This document shows positions 34,301 to 38,460 of a stretch of 64,000 bases of DNA, one piece after another. Source of the DNA: Oreohelix idahoensis (taxonomy: Eukaryota > Mollusca > Gastropoda > Stylommatophora > Oreohelicidae); assembly GCA_024509875.1 (NCBI GenBank), contig JAMPIV010018978.1, positions 248,001-312,000 on the forward strand, read 5' to 3'. Both the position numbers and the translations under genes were made by a program. Numbering within the stretch: position 1 is the first letter of the stretch; every line of letters begins with the position of its first letter. The notes below the pieces were generated by a model. The model saw only the letters and a program-made list of their open reading frames with translations. It was not told the origin of the DNA and searched no databases.

Positions 34301-36984
34301 TTTGTGGCAATGTGGTTAACATTATGAGGAGCTAGTCTCATGCACAACCACACATCAGCTGCCTCTTACTGCCTGGGGTAGCAGTGGTTCTATTCTTTCC
34401 TCTTCTCCTCAGAGAACCATGGAAAGCACATCATTTTCCTCTTGGCTCCTTACACAGCACAGAGCCACCATTACAGCTGGTCACCTTTTATGAAGTCTGC
34501 ACCAAAGCACTCTTGTGCTCTTGTAGCAGTGGTTTCTATAGCAATTTATTTACAAAATGAGGTTGCCATTCTCATGCACAATGTCACATTACTAGTCACC
34601 TCACGTTTCTACACCATACACAAATGAAGAATATGTATAAAATACTTGATGAGTCTCATTTTTAATTCATGAGTTAAATGTTTTGATGTTAGTAAGTCCC
34701 CATATTGAGGAATGTAGCTTTAGCCATTTCCATTCTCTTCTCTATCTCTGTTTCACGTCTGTCATTTCCTGTTATTATATGTCTAAGGCATGGAAAAACT
34801 AGACTTGTTCCAGTGTCTTCTCATTTCTTCCTATTTGTAACATTGGCTTGTCGTCTGCTCTGCTAACTACCATAGTTTTTGTTTTCTCAATGTTAATGTC
34901 TAATCTACACTTCTCAATTTTGATGTAAAATCCATAATCATGACTTAAGTCTATGTACTTGCTTCATTAGTTCTTGTAATTTCTATATGCTTTTAGCAAT
35001 CAAAACTGTATTATTTGCATTTCTAAGGCTGCTACATAGCAACAACAAAACAATCTTAACGTGCTACAATGAGTGACTTCAGCTTACCCTGTGGGATGTG
35101 CATGACTCCTACAGTCAAACCAGCAATGATGTCAGGAACAAGGTCATGCCTGGGTCTGTACTCTCTCATAATATCCAGGAACGGAAGGTGTGATGTGATG
35201 AACTTTCCAAAACAAGAACATGAACACTCACATTTTCTGACTTTGGACTTGACCCAGGTACAAATATTGCGGGGTGGACGTTCCCCCCCTTCAAAGCCCT
35301 GTTTTGAAATGAACAAACTGAAATGTATTAGGAAAAATCAATATACAAAGTTAAAAAACTGGAGAAGTGAAATTAATTTAACCAAACAATACTTTACTTT
35401 ATGGCCTGTCAGTGCTCCATGACATTGCTGGGGACTCACTGCCCCATGTAGTTACATGGGAGTCACTGCCTGATGTAGTTACTGGGGAGTGACTGTCCCA
35501 TGTAGTTAGCCCATGTAGTTACATGGCAGTCAATGCCTCATGTAGTTGCTGGGGATTCACTGCCCCATGTAGTTACAGGTAAGTGAGTGCCTCATGTCAT
35601 TACTGAGGAGTGACTGCCAGTATAGTTATAGGGAGTGAATGTCCCATGTAGTTAAGCAGGATTTCTGAGAGGAAAGAATGCTGCTTCCACTGTTGCAAAA
35701 GGTGACCTCTGTGATGTTACACATGGGATTAGCAGCTTTATTATGTAAAATGAACTTAACTGCTCATAAACTACCTCTGCCAGAGTGCATAAATGTTTTT
35801 ATTCAGACCTCCTGCATGAGGAAAAATGCAGCAGTGGTCACATGCTCCTTAAGAAGGGAAAAAGGAAGTGGCTATGCACTCATTCTAAAAGTGCACAGAA
35901 TCGACATCATTGCACTCTGGGCAAACCCACAGGTGCTCAGTCTCCCTCAGTATATGTGGAAGAGTGTAAATGCTAACTGTTCCTTTAGCTCACTGGTTAT
36001 ATAAATGACGGATACATTCTCTTATACATTCTTCTCTGCTAGCCTTATGTTTGATGCCAAATTCCAACAGTCTTAACCTTGATGATTCATCTATTGCAGT
36101 GTCACTCTCTAACAGGTGATCATTAATTGTTCTAGGTATCTCACCCGTATCTATATCCAGTGTCCCCACTGAGTGTGCTCTTGATGCTATGTCACCTATC
36201 TCATTACTGTGTACCCCTGCATGGCCAGGACAGTAGATCCACACCAGCTCCTGAAGATTCCAAGCTTCTGTTAAATGGCCCCCAGACTCCAGAACACATT
36301 CTGCAAACATCCCTATCTTTGGTGACTTGAGAGCTCAAACCTGGCCCCAGAGACGAAAATGGAAGAGAAACTGTGGGGCACCTGCGAGGACATTCTGCTG
36401 ACGACTGGATTCATGGAGGGAATTCATCTCCTTGTGTAGATTGCTGAGCATAGGAAACTGATTGCAGGAGAAGAACATTTCAAAGCATGGAATGAGTCTA
36501 ACACAATGACTGCCTTTGTTAATGAAGTTTCAGTTAGCCACCTTAAGGCTGCAGTAGCTGCCTCTACCTCCATTCTCATGCTGAAAGTTGTTATCTTGTA
36601 TGTTCAGCGACGATTCTGCCCTTTGCCATAGCAGACAAGCCTAAATGAGACTAAAAAATGTGAAAAGACAAAACTGTTCTACGGCACTCTACAGTACTCT
36701 CTTCATGAAGTTCCTGGAAGTCTCTGAGAAGACAAGGAAAGAATAGGACTACTGCCCCTCAGGCATTTTGTAACAGGTGACTAACATGAGGTTATGCATC
36801 CGGCTGGCAACATCATCACGTAATATGTACACTGCTAATCATCCATAACTTCACGGGCAACAAGATATACTACAGTAGTTACTGACCTGATCAAAATCCT
36901 TCTGAGAGTAGATAGGTCGTTCAATAACAACCATTTCATCCAAACAGTTTTCATCCTGTTCAGCATTTCCATCTTCAGGTGACC
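1298..36984 (-). CDS. SLC26-family anion transporter gene, ten internal exons, 3' end outside window
   Basis: SLC26 proteins are multi-pass membrane anion transporters or exchangers (sulfate, chloride, bicarbonate, oxalate; the group includes prestin and pendrin). Ten minus-strand exons at 36,984-36,887, 35,247-35,088, 33,010-32,900, 19,346-19,144, 17,084-16,920, 12,528-12,367, 10,497-10,415, 4,297-4,150, 3,391-3,278 and 1,375-1,298 join in consistent phase without stops. Family landmarks in order are [10 protein letters not shown] near the N terminus, [12 protein letters not shown] + [16 protein letters not shown] (the sulfate-transporter signature), a loop with three N-glycosylation sequons, [14 protein letters not shown], and SLSRSLVQE, the anion-site Ser-Arg motif of the prestin fold. 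Each exon is bounded by AG and GT. About 440 residues are visible against roughly 700-750 for the family. The C-terminal STAS domain and the start exon are not in view. Exons are intact, so the gene is probably functional. Which SLC26 member it is cannot be decided. Confidence 0.93.
1440..1805 (+). mobile_element. Penelope-like element termini in inverted arrangement
   Basis: 1,565-1,800 resembles the tail of the Penelope element at 30,440-30,665, sharing GAAGGCCTTGTGGC followed by an AACGTAG block and a CAGTAAGATGTATCAC-type end. At 1,452-1,490 the same end appears in reverse (GTGATTCGTCTTAATGGGAG). Inverted terminal pieces are typical of Penelope-like elements. The copy carries no coding sequence. 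Confidence 0.65.
2096..2245 (+). mobile_element. LINE 3'-end fragment (family LINE-4f)
   Basis: Contains AAGAAGTCAACAACAGAATTG followed by GTGGAGAGACAT, matching in reverse the block at 15,470-15,600. This is the extreme C-terminal/3' part of a non-LTR retrotransposon ('WRDII' type). It is short and degenerate. Confidence 0.5.
2385..2475 (+). repeat. SINE-A fragment
   Basis: Partial copy of an interspersed repeat present about 14 times in the window. Core: GGGGCTAGCAATCTCATAATG then CAGAAGCCACCAGTGCAGGA. No tRNA promoter is seen. The class (SINE or other non-autonomous element) is inferred from copy number and short length. Confidence 0.55.
3278..3391 (-). CDS. SLC26 exon: [11 protein letters not shown]...VGGRTQ
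   Basis: This 114-nt exon encodes 38 residues in phase 0, acceptor TTTCTGTCCACAG, donor GTATGA. It carries [16 protein letters not shown]. The Ser-Arg of SLSRS aligns with the anion-binding Ser/Arg pair of prestin-fold transporters. It is easily missed because a different frame across it is also open. The phase fits both neighbouring exons. Confidence 0.92.
3520..3625 (-). mobile_element. Possible Penelope-like tail fragment
   Basis: GATTACCCTTTATCAGGCACA resembles the reverse of the CTGATGAAGGGTAAAA tail block seen at 13,110-13,145. Short and degenerate. Confidence 0.4.
3740..4010 (-). mobile_element. tRNA-derived SINE (SINE-B), minus orientation
   Basis: Read on the minus strand it begins GGAGCAGTGGTTAGTGCAAT (box A-like) and holds GGTTCGATCCC (box B consensus) about 45 nt on, the internal pol III promoter of a tRNA. 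A conserved body follows, shared with 20,880-21,165. Flanking copies of CTTTCTTTTAGTG...GAATTAGTATTTAG at 4,010-4,060 and 4,076-4,125 show a local duplication next to it. Confidence 0.8.
4150..4297 (-). CDS. SLC26 exon: IPPPNLAAF...DYEVDSNQ
   Basis: This 148-nt exon completes a split Gly codon from the previous exon and ends in phase 0. Acceptor TATCTTTACAG, donor [18 protein letters not shown] residues (here [20 protein letters not shown]) are a hallmark SLC26 helix and loop. Confidence 0.93.
4370..5000. mobile_element. Two Penelope-tail repeats flanking a LINE-1f fragment
   Basis: 4,370-4,485 and 4,858-5,015 are alike (GGTACAAAGGACA, AAGGTCTT, GAGAACTAATC) and match the reversed tail of the Penelope element near 30,595-30,665. 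Between them, 4,486-4,850 (+) is the 3' end of a LINE-1f copy (TGGTATGACAAGGTTACCAA, then GTGGAACTGATGACAAGAAC) with several stops. Either the LINE inserted between paired terminal repeats or two tails landed nearby. Confidence 0.6.
5030..5960. other. Intronic stretch with no recognised element
   Basis: AT-rich, within the 6.1-kb SLC26 intron. ORFs here are short and unlike any family I know. No repeat match to the rest of the window was seen. Confidence 0.4.
5966..6467. mobile_element. hAT-like non-autonomous DNA transposon
   Basis: The left tip TAGGGATTCTTAACC is inverted at the right end (reverse complement CAGGGGTTCTTAACC). CAGGG-type tips and the roughly 500-bp non-coding interior suit a hAT MITE. 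The flanking 8-mers do not match, so the 8-bp target duplication is not confirmed. Confidence 0.55.
6480..9345. other. Intronic stretch without recognised genes
   Basis: About 2.9 kb within the SLC26 intron. A 69-codon ORF at 8,669-8,878 has no recognisable motif and no exon-like borders. The segment ends in a run of G at 9,322-9,339. No repeat family shared with the rest of the window was recognised. Confidence 0.4.
9350..9450 (+). repeat. SINE-A copy
   Basis: Starts GAATAGGACCACCTCTCC and continues through ATGAGGTGATTAATATGAGG to GGCAACCTCATCATG, the best-preserved 5' half of SINE-A in plus orientation. Confidence 0.65.
9676..10369. mobile_element. piggyBac-like MITE with TTAA target site
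   Basis: TTAA (9,676-9,679) is followed by CACATTAACTACCG. The right end reads CAGTAGTTAATGTG then TTAA (10,366-10,369). The tips are 13-14-bp inverted repeats directly abutting TTAA, the target and duplication of the piggyBac superfamily. The 686-bp interior has no transposase. Confidence 0.75.
10415..10497 (-). CDS. SLC26 exon: [10 protein letters not shown]...VGDIPIG
   Basis: This 83-nt exon encodes 27 residues plus two bases of a Gly codon, acceptor CTTATATGCGCAG, donor GTGAGA. The sequence [17 protein letters not shown] matches the conserved stretch before the PPPNL motif. It sits 46 bp from the piggyBac-like MITE end, so that transposon landed just outside the exon. Confidence 0.92.
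10990..11775 (-). repeat. SINE-A copy with internal minisatellite
   Basis: The SINE-A body is recognisable from CTCCCTATGGGTACTG (10,992) to AGGTTGCCAGGAACATGCAC (11,099-11,118). It resumes at TTAGTCACCTCTTGTGCCC (11,728) and ends with AGTCCTATTCTTT. The two parts are separated by the tandem array at 11,119-11,727. Confidence 0.75.
11119..11727. repeat. 10-12-bp minisatellite (CCTCATGTACAA type)
   Basis: Roughly 55 units, mostly CCTCATGTACAA (12 bp) with CCATGTACAA and CCATATACAA (10 bp) variants. It starts from the SINE-A motif CATGCACA.CCTCAT and creates long spurious ORFs rich in Tyr, Asn and Thr. Confidence 0.9.
12030..12240 (-). repeat. SINE-A copy, minus orientation
   Basis: CCCCTATGGAGCATGGAG, then GCAGCTGGTTTCCTTGCAGG, then GACATGCCCGAGGAAGCAGT. 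The central part that is expanded at 11.1 kb is deleted here. It lies 127 bp from an SLC26 exon. Confidence 0.65.
12367..12528 (-). CDS. SLC26 exon: [13 protein letters not shown]...MPVPIDLIV
   Basis: This 162-nt exon encodes 54 residues in phase 0, acceptor TGTTCTCCCAG, donor GTGAGT. It holds a hydrophobic helix ([17 protein letters not shown]) followed by [12 protein letters not shown], the conserved SLC26 'P.P.EL..V' region. Confidence 0.93.
12735..12915 (+). mobile_element. LINE 3'-terminal fragment (family LINE-3f)
   Basis: Encodes a C-terminal tail like [13 protein letters not shown] followed by a stop and a tail ending AAAGAAGAAGAAAAAG. The same 3' end occurs at 18,520-18,865, 33,725-33,933, 56,897-56,957 and 58,183-58,520. 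Strongly 5' truncated. Confidence 0.65.
13085..13375 (-). mobile_element. Penelope-like tail fragment
   Basis: GGGACGTTTCGAGTTTTACC then CTTCATCAGCC is the reversed 'CTGATGAAGG...AAACGT' block common at Penelope-like element 3' ends. Non-coding remnant of a lineage different from the 27-kb element. Confidence 0.5.
13380..13560 (+). repeat. SINE-A copy
   Basis: Runs from GTCTACTGTCGCCTCAGGC to CATGCTACATAGGGAGCAAA, close to full length without the central minisatellite. Confidence 0.65.
13893..14512. mobile_element. hAT-like MITE with 8-bp target duplication
   Basis: The left tip CATGGCTGTGGAGTCGGAGT is inverted at the right end (reverse complement CTGGGTTGTGGATTCGG). It is flanked by GTGAGAAG (13,885-13,892) and GAGAGAAG (14,513-14,520), one mismatch in 8 bp. 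The same family is at 25,256-25,535. No transposase ORF. Confidence 0.75.
14487..14638. repeat. 76-bp tandem duplication across the MITE-LINE junction
   Basis: 14,487-14,562 and 14,563-14,638 are near-identical. Each contains the MITE right tip plus the adjoining LINE sequence (GAGAGAAGAACAGGCGAGCG). The duplication therefore happened after the MITE inserted. Confidence 0.75.
14800..14940 (+). repeat. SINE-A copy
   Basis: AGGATAGGGCTACTGCAACC to ACCACCACTGCTCGCTACAG, the 5' two thirds of SINE-A. Confidence 0.6.
14965..15135 (-). mobile_element. tRNA-derived SINE (SINE-F)
   Basis: The minus strand holds GGTTTGATTCC (box B-like) with CCGTGGCGCCGTTTGGTTAG upstream. The block is shared with 61,940-62,110 (AAGTGATAGGC, CTGTGA, CAGCCAATTT). 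Degenerate. Confidence 0.55.
15440..16880 (-). mobile_element. LINE-4f copy interrupted by a second LINE
   Basis: Minus-strand reverse-transcriptase C-terminal region with [10 protein letters not shown]...[10 protein letters not shown], like 56,820-57,345. It is in two blocks, 15,440-16,138 and 16,809-16,880, split by LINE-2f at 16,139-16,791. The boundary word CCATACAGTAATGAAGAA reappears in the uninterrupted copies near 34,610 and 56,850 (reverse). Full of stops. Confidence 0.65.
16139..16791 (-). mobile_element. 5'-truncated LINE-2f insertion with 17-bp target duplication
   Basis: Flanked by identical 17-bp words AATGAAGAATATATATA at 16,122-16,138 and 16,792-16,808. Reads as the minus-strand counterpart of the 21.2-22.2 kb LINE, whose end CAGTTATGACTGAAGGGGC appears here in reverse. 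Encodes decayed reverse-transcriptase C-terminal sequence. Confidence 0.85.
16920..17084 (-). CDS. SLC26 exon: [14 protein letters not shown]...GAFRLVY
   Basis: This 165-nt exon encodes 55 residues in phase 0, acceptor TTCTTGTGATAG, donor GTGAGT. It contains [20 protein letters not shown], one of the most conserved SLC26 stretches, followed by SQIKHIFGI. Confidence 0.94.
17290..17655 (-). mobile_element. LINE-1f 3' fragment
   Basis: Minus-strand C-terminal sequence [20 protein letters not shown] followed by EGLKW and RWIG-like residues, clearly the same family as the 43.5-kb element. 5' truncated, with stops. Confidence 0.75.
17660..18345. other. Intronic stretch with no recognised element
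   Basis: No exon, repeat match or domain seen. The short ORFs lack family motifs. Confidence 0.4.
18350..19143. repeat. 44-bp tandem array copying the end of the adjacent SLC26 exon and its splice donor
   Basis: About nine 44-bp units (CTGTATGACTCAAACTATAA, then ATGTTACAGACATAGCTAGA) run from 18,350 to 18,519 and 18,866 to 19,143. The last abuts exon 19,144-19,346, whose final bases CTGTATGACACCCACTACAA are the matching segment. On the minus strand, the gene's sense, each unit reads like the exon end ...GTCATACAG followed by GTAGTC, a potential 5' splice site. A LINE-derived insertion splits the array. Confidence 0.9.
18520..18865 (-). mobile_element. Composite non-autonomous element, LINE-1f head joined to LINE-3f tail
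   Basis: Flanked by AGCTAGACTACCT at 18,507-18,519 and 18,866-18,878, although the host array itself repeats this word. On the minus strand the 5' part (CATGTCGTAAAAAGCGACTA then GGAGGGTATGGGCATGGGG) equals the start of the LINE at 43,532. The 3' part (CGCCACTAGGCGT...AAGGATGGAAGAAG) equals the LINE-3f tail. Confidence 0.75.
19144..19346 (-). CDS. SLC26 exon: [11 protein letters not shown]...[11 protein letters not shown]
   Basis: This 203-nt exon completes a split Gly codon and ends in phase 0. Acceptor TTTACATTTTTCTCAG, donor GTAATG. The middle part holds NAT, NTT and NAT within about ten residues, three N-glycosylation sequons in the extracellular loop that is glycosylated in vertebrate SLC26 members. 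It then enters a helix, [14 protein letters not shown]. The last 35-40 bases plus the donor are the source, or a relative, of the flanking 44-bp array. Confidence 0.93.
19490..19800 (-). mobile_element. LINE-1f 3' fragment
   Basis: Reverse complement of the LINE C-terminal region: ACTTGGCAAACTTATGCC..., CCAGAACAAGGACTGC, TCTTGTTCCACACAGGCACT. Degenerate and 5' truncated. Confidence 0.65.
19860..20870. other. Intronic stretch with no recognised gene
   Basis: A 106-codon minus-strand ORF at 20,376-20,696 has no known motif and no repeat partner in the window. A hAT-like 'TGTTTCTTAACAGTTTAGAG' word occurs at 20,090-20,110, but no matching opposite end was found. Confidence 0.35.
20880..21165 (+). 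mobile_element. tRNA-derived SINE (SINE-B), plus orientation
   Basis: GCATAGTGGTTAGTGCACTA (box A-like) and GGTTCGATCCC (box B). The body with CACCCCTAGTGTGCCGATGG and CCCAATATGCCTCAATGGG is shared with 3,740-4,010. Confidence 0.85.
21246..22233 (+). mobile_element. 5'-truncated LINE-2f insertion with 13-bp target duplication
   Basis: Exact 13-bp repeats TAATTTCAAACAC at 21,233-21,245 and 22,234-22,246 bound the insert, which ends in an (ATT)n tail. This defines a complete, recent target-primed insertion. About 990 bp; only the 3' end of the polymerase gene was copied. Confidence 0.9.
21313..22206 (+). pseudogene. LINE reverse transcriptase, C-terminal half
   Basis: An open frame of 297 codons starts at LFADDAAVV, the catalytic FADD box of non-LTR reverse transcriptases. 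It continues through HFTYLGSTI and LLYGSETW to the C-terminal [20 protein letters not shown] region typical of animal LINEs. The N-terminal half and endonuclease are missing. Upstream RT sequence (about 21,265-21,312) is in another frame. It has no initiating context of its own. Confidence 0.85.
22250..24640. other. Intronic stretch, no gene recognised
   Basis: AT-rich, with low-complexity and poly-A/T patches. The last part (24,570-24,650) resembles the right end of a hAT-like element (CCCCAGGTTAAGAAGCACT) without an identified left end. ORFs are short and unrecognised. Confidence 0.4.
24653..25771. mobile_element. Terminal-inverted-repeat DNA transposon, non-autonomous
   Basis: Left tip AGGGGTCATCTACATATGAT; right tip reverse complement AGGGGTCATCCACATATAAC. 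Subterminal blocks with GTCACACTTC and TGACGTCAC occur at both ends. About 1.1 kb with no transposase ORF. Superfamily not assigned. A hAT MITE is nested inside. Confidence 0.7.
25256..25535. mobile_element. hAT-like MITE, 280 bp, nested
   Basis: Tips CAGGTTGTAGAGTTGG and (reverse) CAGGGCTGTGGAGGTGG. Flanks GTTATAAC (25,248-25,255) and GTTACAAC (25,536-25,543) form an 8-bp target duplication with one difference. Related to 13,893-14,512 in opposite orientation. Confidence 0.8.
25945..27210. repeat. 27-bp satellite with 354-bp higher-order repeat
   Basis: Monomer TTACACCTCTGTACTTTTAG + TTCTTAG. Variant monomers recur in the same order. The marker CTTCTTCATTACACCTCTAT starts at 26,117, 26,471 and 26,852, spacings of 354 and 381 bp (one extra monomer). 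Because 27 is a multiple of three, one frame stays open for over 400 codons as a YTSVLLVLS repeat. This is not taken as a gene. Confidence 0.92.
27211..30695 (+). mobile_element. Penelope-like element, nearly full length, inside the satellite
   Basis: The 3,485-bp insert is bounded on both sides by TGTACTTTTAGTTCT (27,196-27,210; 30,696-30,710), in phase with the interrupted satellite. The tail includes GACGAAGGCCTTGTGGCCGT followed by AACGTAGAC, a hallmark of Penelope-like ends. The start contains GTAAGACGATTA, similar to GTAAGACGAATCA at the end, suggesting partial terminal repeats. The flanking duplication is also expected from the satellite, so it supports the insertion but does not prove it. 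Confidence 0.88.
27508..30233 (+). pseudogene. Penelope-like reverse transcriptase / GIY-YIG endonuclease, two frameshifts
   Basis: Three successive open frames make one Penelope polyprotein. Frame one (27,508-28,488) ends in the N-terminal region ([16 protein letters not shown]). Frame two (about 28,490-29,515) is the reverse transcriptase with [36 protein letters not shown] and the catalytic YIDDG. Frame three (about 29,500-30,233) is the C-terminal GIY-YIG endonuclease, with a Cys-pair motif CGRTRCNTC...CESC, then [19 protein letters not shown] at LGDRFSQH and E in the QLENRL region. The breaks lie near 28,485 and at a run of seven T near 29,505. About 900 residues in total. It looks recently inactivated, or possibly interrupted only by sequence errors. 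Confidence 0.9.
30711..31286. repeat. 27-bp satellite, continuation right of the Penelope element
   Basis: Same monomer as at 25.9-27.2 kb, including the CTTGTTCATTACACCTCTAT variant. The array resumes in register with the left side, consistent with a single ancestral array. Confidence 0.9.
31287..31565 (-). mobile_element. tRNA-derived SINE (SINE-C) in the satellite
   Basis: Bounded by AGTTCTTAG (31,278-31,286 and 31,566-31,574). A T-run at the left is the poly-A tail of a minus-strand insert. The minus strand starts GGAGCCGCGCTGGTGTAATG (box A-like) and has GGTTCAAACCC (box B). Confidence 0.85.
31566..31950. repeat. 27-bp satellite, degenerate right end
   Basis: Monomers diverge toward 31,950 (for example TTTATTCTTTTAGTTCTTTG), as expected at an array edge. 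Confidence 0.85.
31955..32140 (-). mobile_element. LINE 3' fragment (family LINE-5f)
   Basis: Shares CTCTGGGATGTCCTGGAGGT and TGGATCCCTGGCTCTTAGTTT-type words with 32,640-32,695. Decayed C-terminal LINE sequence. Confidence 0.55.
32270..32880 (-). mobile_element. RNase H-type LINE C-terminal fragment with nested LINE-5f insert
   Basis: Minus-strand [20 protein letters not shown] (near 32,470-32,400) and [17 protein letters not shown] (near 32,800) are the 'RTGH...L.C' tail that follows the RNase H domain in I-like LINEs. The two halves are split at 32,517-32,738. Confidence 0.65.
32517..32738 (-). mobile_element. LINE-5f 3' end insertion with 12-bp target duplication
   Basis: TGTTGAACAGAT flanks it at 32,505-32,516 and 32,739-32,750. 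The left edge ACTTACTTACTTAG is the (AAGT)n tail of a minus-strand insert. Encodes [20 protein letters not shown], a LINE C-terminal motif. Confidence 0.85.
32900..33010 (-). CDS. SLC26 exon: [16 protein letters not shown]...SKHISIG
   Basis: This 111-nt exon has acceptor TTAATTAAATCAACAG and donor GTAAGT, with split Gly codons at both ends. It carries GLPPVYGLY and [11 protein letters not shown], the core of the sulfate-transporter signature. It is followed by a 13.55-kb intron holding the Penelope and satellite block. Confidence 0.95.
33140..33430 (+). mobile_element. Degenerate LINE-1f 3' fragment
   Basis: TATGACAGGAACACCAATGT, ACCAGTGGAACAACACTGG and AATGGAGAAGAAAACTGGAG follow the order of the LINE C-terminal region at 45.07-45.30 kb. 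Confidence 0.5.
33725..33933 (+). mobile_element. Composite non-autonomous element, LINE-3f tail, with 11-bp target duplication
   Basis: AGAGAAGCACA at 33,714-33,724 and 33,934-33,944. The body CGGGCTGATCACCTGTTTGC matches the middle of the 18.5-kb composite. The tail unit GACGCCACTAGGCGTAATGG is partly doubled. Ends GGACGGAAGAAGAAGAAGA. Confidence 0.85.
34330..34600 (-). repeat. SINE-A copies, two partial pieces
   Basis: 34,330-34,420 (GCACAACCACACATCAGCTG, GGTTCTATTCTTT) and 34,444-34,600 (GGAGC-type start, CTTGTAGCAGTGGTTTCTAT, ATGAGGTTGCCATTCTCATG, ACTAGTCACCTCACG) are the 3' and 5' parts of SINE-A. Confidence 0.6.
34600..35025 (-). mobile_element. LINE-4f reverse-transcriptase fragment
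   Basis: CTACACCATACACAAATGAA followed by GAATATG matches the LINE-4f copies near 16.1 kb and 56.85 kb (reverse). It continues upstream in the element (ATAGTTTTTGTTTTCTCAAT) with multiple stops. Confidence 0.55.
35088..35247 (-). CDS. SLC26 exon: SKVRKCECS...[12 protein letters not shown]
   Basis: This 160-nt exon has donor GTAAGC. The acceptor is inferred as GGGTCAAG at 35,248 because it gives phase 0 and matches the previous exon. The polypyrimidine tract there is weak, so the 5' edge is uncertain by some codons. It carries a Cys-rich [12 protein letters not shown] segment and [20 protein letters not shown], the start of the transmembrane domain. Confidence 0.9.
35405..35660. repeat. Short imperfect tandem repeat, about 36 bp
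   Basis: About six units of the type CACTGCCCCATGTAGTTACA + TGGGAGT between 35,405 and 35,660. It lies 160 bp upstream of an SLC26 exon. Confidence 0.75.
35985..36310 (-). mobile_element. LINE RNase H domain fragment
   Basis: The minus frame reads [26 protein letters not shown], the C-terminal block of an RNase H domain (W..GH.GV..NE..D..A), then a linker like that at 55.7 kb ([15 protein letters not shown]). It belongs to an I-like LINE with RNase H. Truncated on both sides. Confidence 0.75.
36725..36835 (+). repeat. SINE-A copy
   Basis: Starts GAGAAGACAAGGAAAGAATA and holds GGACTACTGCCCCTCAGGCA and TAACATGAGGTTATGCATCC. It ends about 50 bp from an SLC26 exon donor. Confidence 0.65.
36887..36984 (-). 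CDS. SLC26 exon: N-terminal cytosolic region, [11 protein letters not shown]...[15 protein letters not shown]
   Basis: This 98-nt exon has acceptor TTATTTCTCACCAG and donor GTCAGT. It encodes 32 residues after two bases of a split codon. An acidic stretch is followed by ERPIYSQ, the conserved N-terminal SLC26 motif. No in-frame start precedes it, so at least one more 5' exon must exist to the right. I did not find it. Confidence 0.88.
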
Positions 36985-37059
36985 CTGGTGAGAAATAACA
37001 AACCACTCTTTCTTAAAATGCATTTTCTTCTTTTTCTTCTTTCACCTTTCATCTTCCCA

Positions 37060-37450
37060 AAGCGAATAGGTCTTCAACAAACTTATGCCAAGTCTTCATG
37101 TCACGTGACATAGGCCTTCAACAAACTTAAGCCAAGTCTTCCTGTCTGTGCCATCAGCTCAAGATCTTTCCATCTCTTCTTTATGCCGTTCATGCCTGTC
37201 TCCAGTTCTCTTCTCCATGTGTTCTTTGGTCTTCCTCTACCTCTAGAACAAGGATTGTCCTGTAATGCTATAAACAGGTTTTCTCAATGTGTGTCCTATC
37301 CATCTCCATGTCTTCTTCTTATCTCTTGTTTCACTGGCAGCTTTTGGTTCTTGTCATCAATTCCACATTAGTGATCCCATCACACCCCATCAATCCCTCT
37401 ATTCTATGAAATCATCCATTTATGAAAGTCTGTAGCTTTCTGGTTGTATT
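37060..37450 (-). mobile_element. LINE-1f 3' fragment
   Basis: Reverse of the LINE C-terminal region: TAGGTCTTCAACAAACTTATG, then CAAGATCTTTCCATCTC and AGAACAAGGATTGTCCTGTA. Stops throughout. Confidence 0.65.
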
Positions 37451-37599
37451 ACAAGGGCCCAACAGGGAAGCACAGAACAGTAACATTGTGACCTACCATG
37501 CACATTGTTAAAGACGATTAAATAGGGTTGTGAAATAAGAGCATTTTTAGATGTGGTTCTCCCCCCCCCCCCTCTCCAAATTTGTGCACTTCCCAGGGG

Positions 37600-37690
37600 A
37601 CTCTGAGGAGACAAAGATTGAATTGAACTCATGCTCCCTCAGGCATCTACTATGAGGCAACTAAAATGAGGCTGTGCATGGGTCTGGCAA
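37600..37690 (+). repeat. SINE-A fragment
   Basis: GGACTCTGAGGAGACAAAGA followed by TGCTCCCTCAGGCATCTACT and AAAATGAGGCTGTGCATGGG. Confidence 0.6.
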
Positions 37691-38460
37691 TGAAGAACTC
37701 AGAATAGGAATAGACATTCTAGCCTGGAAGCTGAAGACAAATTTTAGTGTAACTGAAAACGCATCAATATTCACAGCAGAAATTGTGGCAGTAGCAAAAG
37801 CACTAGAAATAATTTCCAACAAGCTCCTAAAAAAACTAACAACTTAACCAACTCACTTTCAGCTCTTCAAGCACTAAGAAATGTGCATGAATGTAGTCGA
37901 CCAGACATAGCAGAATAAATATTGCAACTTAGTGCCTAAATAATAGAGGTTGCACAGTATTACTAGCATGGATACCCTTGCATGTGGGAATAGAAGACAA
38001 TGAGGTGGCCGACAAGGAAGCAAGAACAAGAAGAAGCAGTTGAAACTAGATAAACTCAGGGTTAGACACAACGGAGATCAAAAGTATAATTTAAAATATT
38101 ATAATAAAGGAATGGACAGAAAACTGGAGACAAAGCCAGAAAGGCAGACAGACCTATAAACTGCTAAAAGATTCAACATGGACATGTCAGATATCTAGAG
38201 AAAAATGCAACAGAAAAATGATCAGACTTCAACTAGGAACAGGCTATTGCATGGTGGAGGAACAATATTGTGTAACATGTCTGGAGAAGAACACCACAGC
38301 ACATTATGTGCTAACATCCAAGAAATATGAATAGCACAGAAAACCACCCATGGAATACTTAAGAACACAAAACTCTCCTTCACCATCACTAGAAACTGTA
38401 CTAAAAATTGATGTACCTAGGGAGCTACACATTAAAATAAAATGTTATACTATCAAAACA
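37690..38460 (+). mobile_element. LINE RNase H domain and tail, decayed
   Basis: Frames with stops give ASIFTAEIVAVAKALEII (the RNase H glutamate helix), LAWIPLHVGIEDNEVADKEA (catalytic loop with NE..D) and a downstream 'RLQLGTGYC...C..C' zinc-like tail. Order and spacing fit an I-like LINE. Non-functional. Confidence 0.7.
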
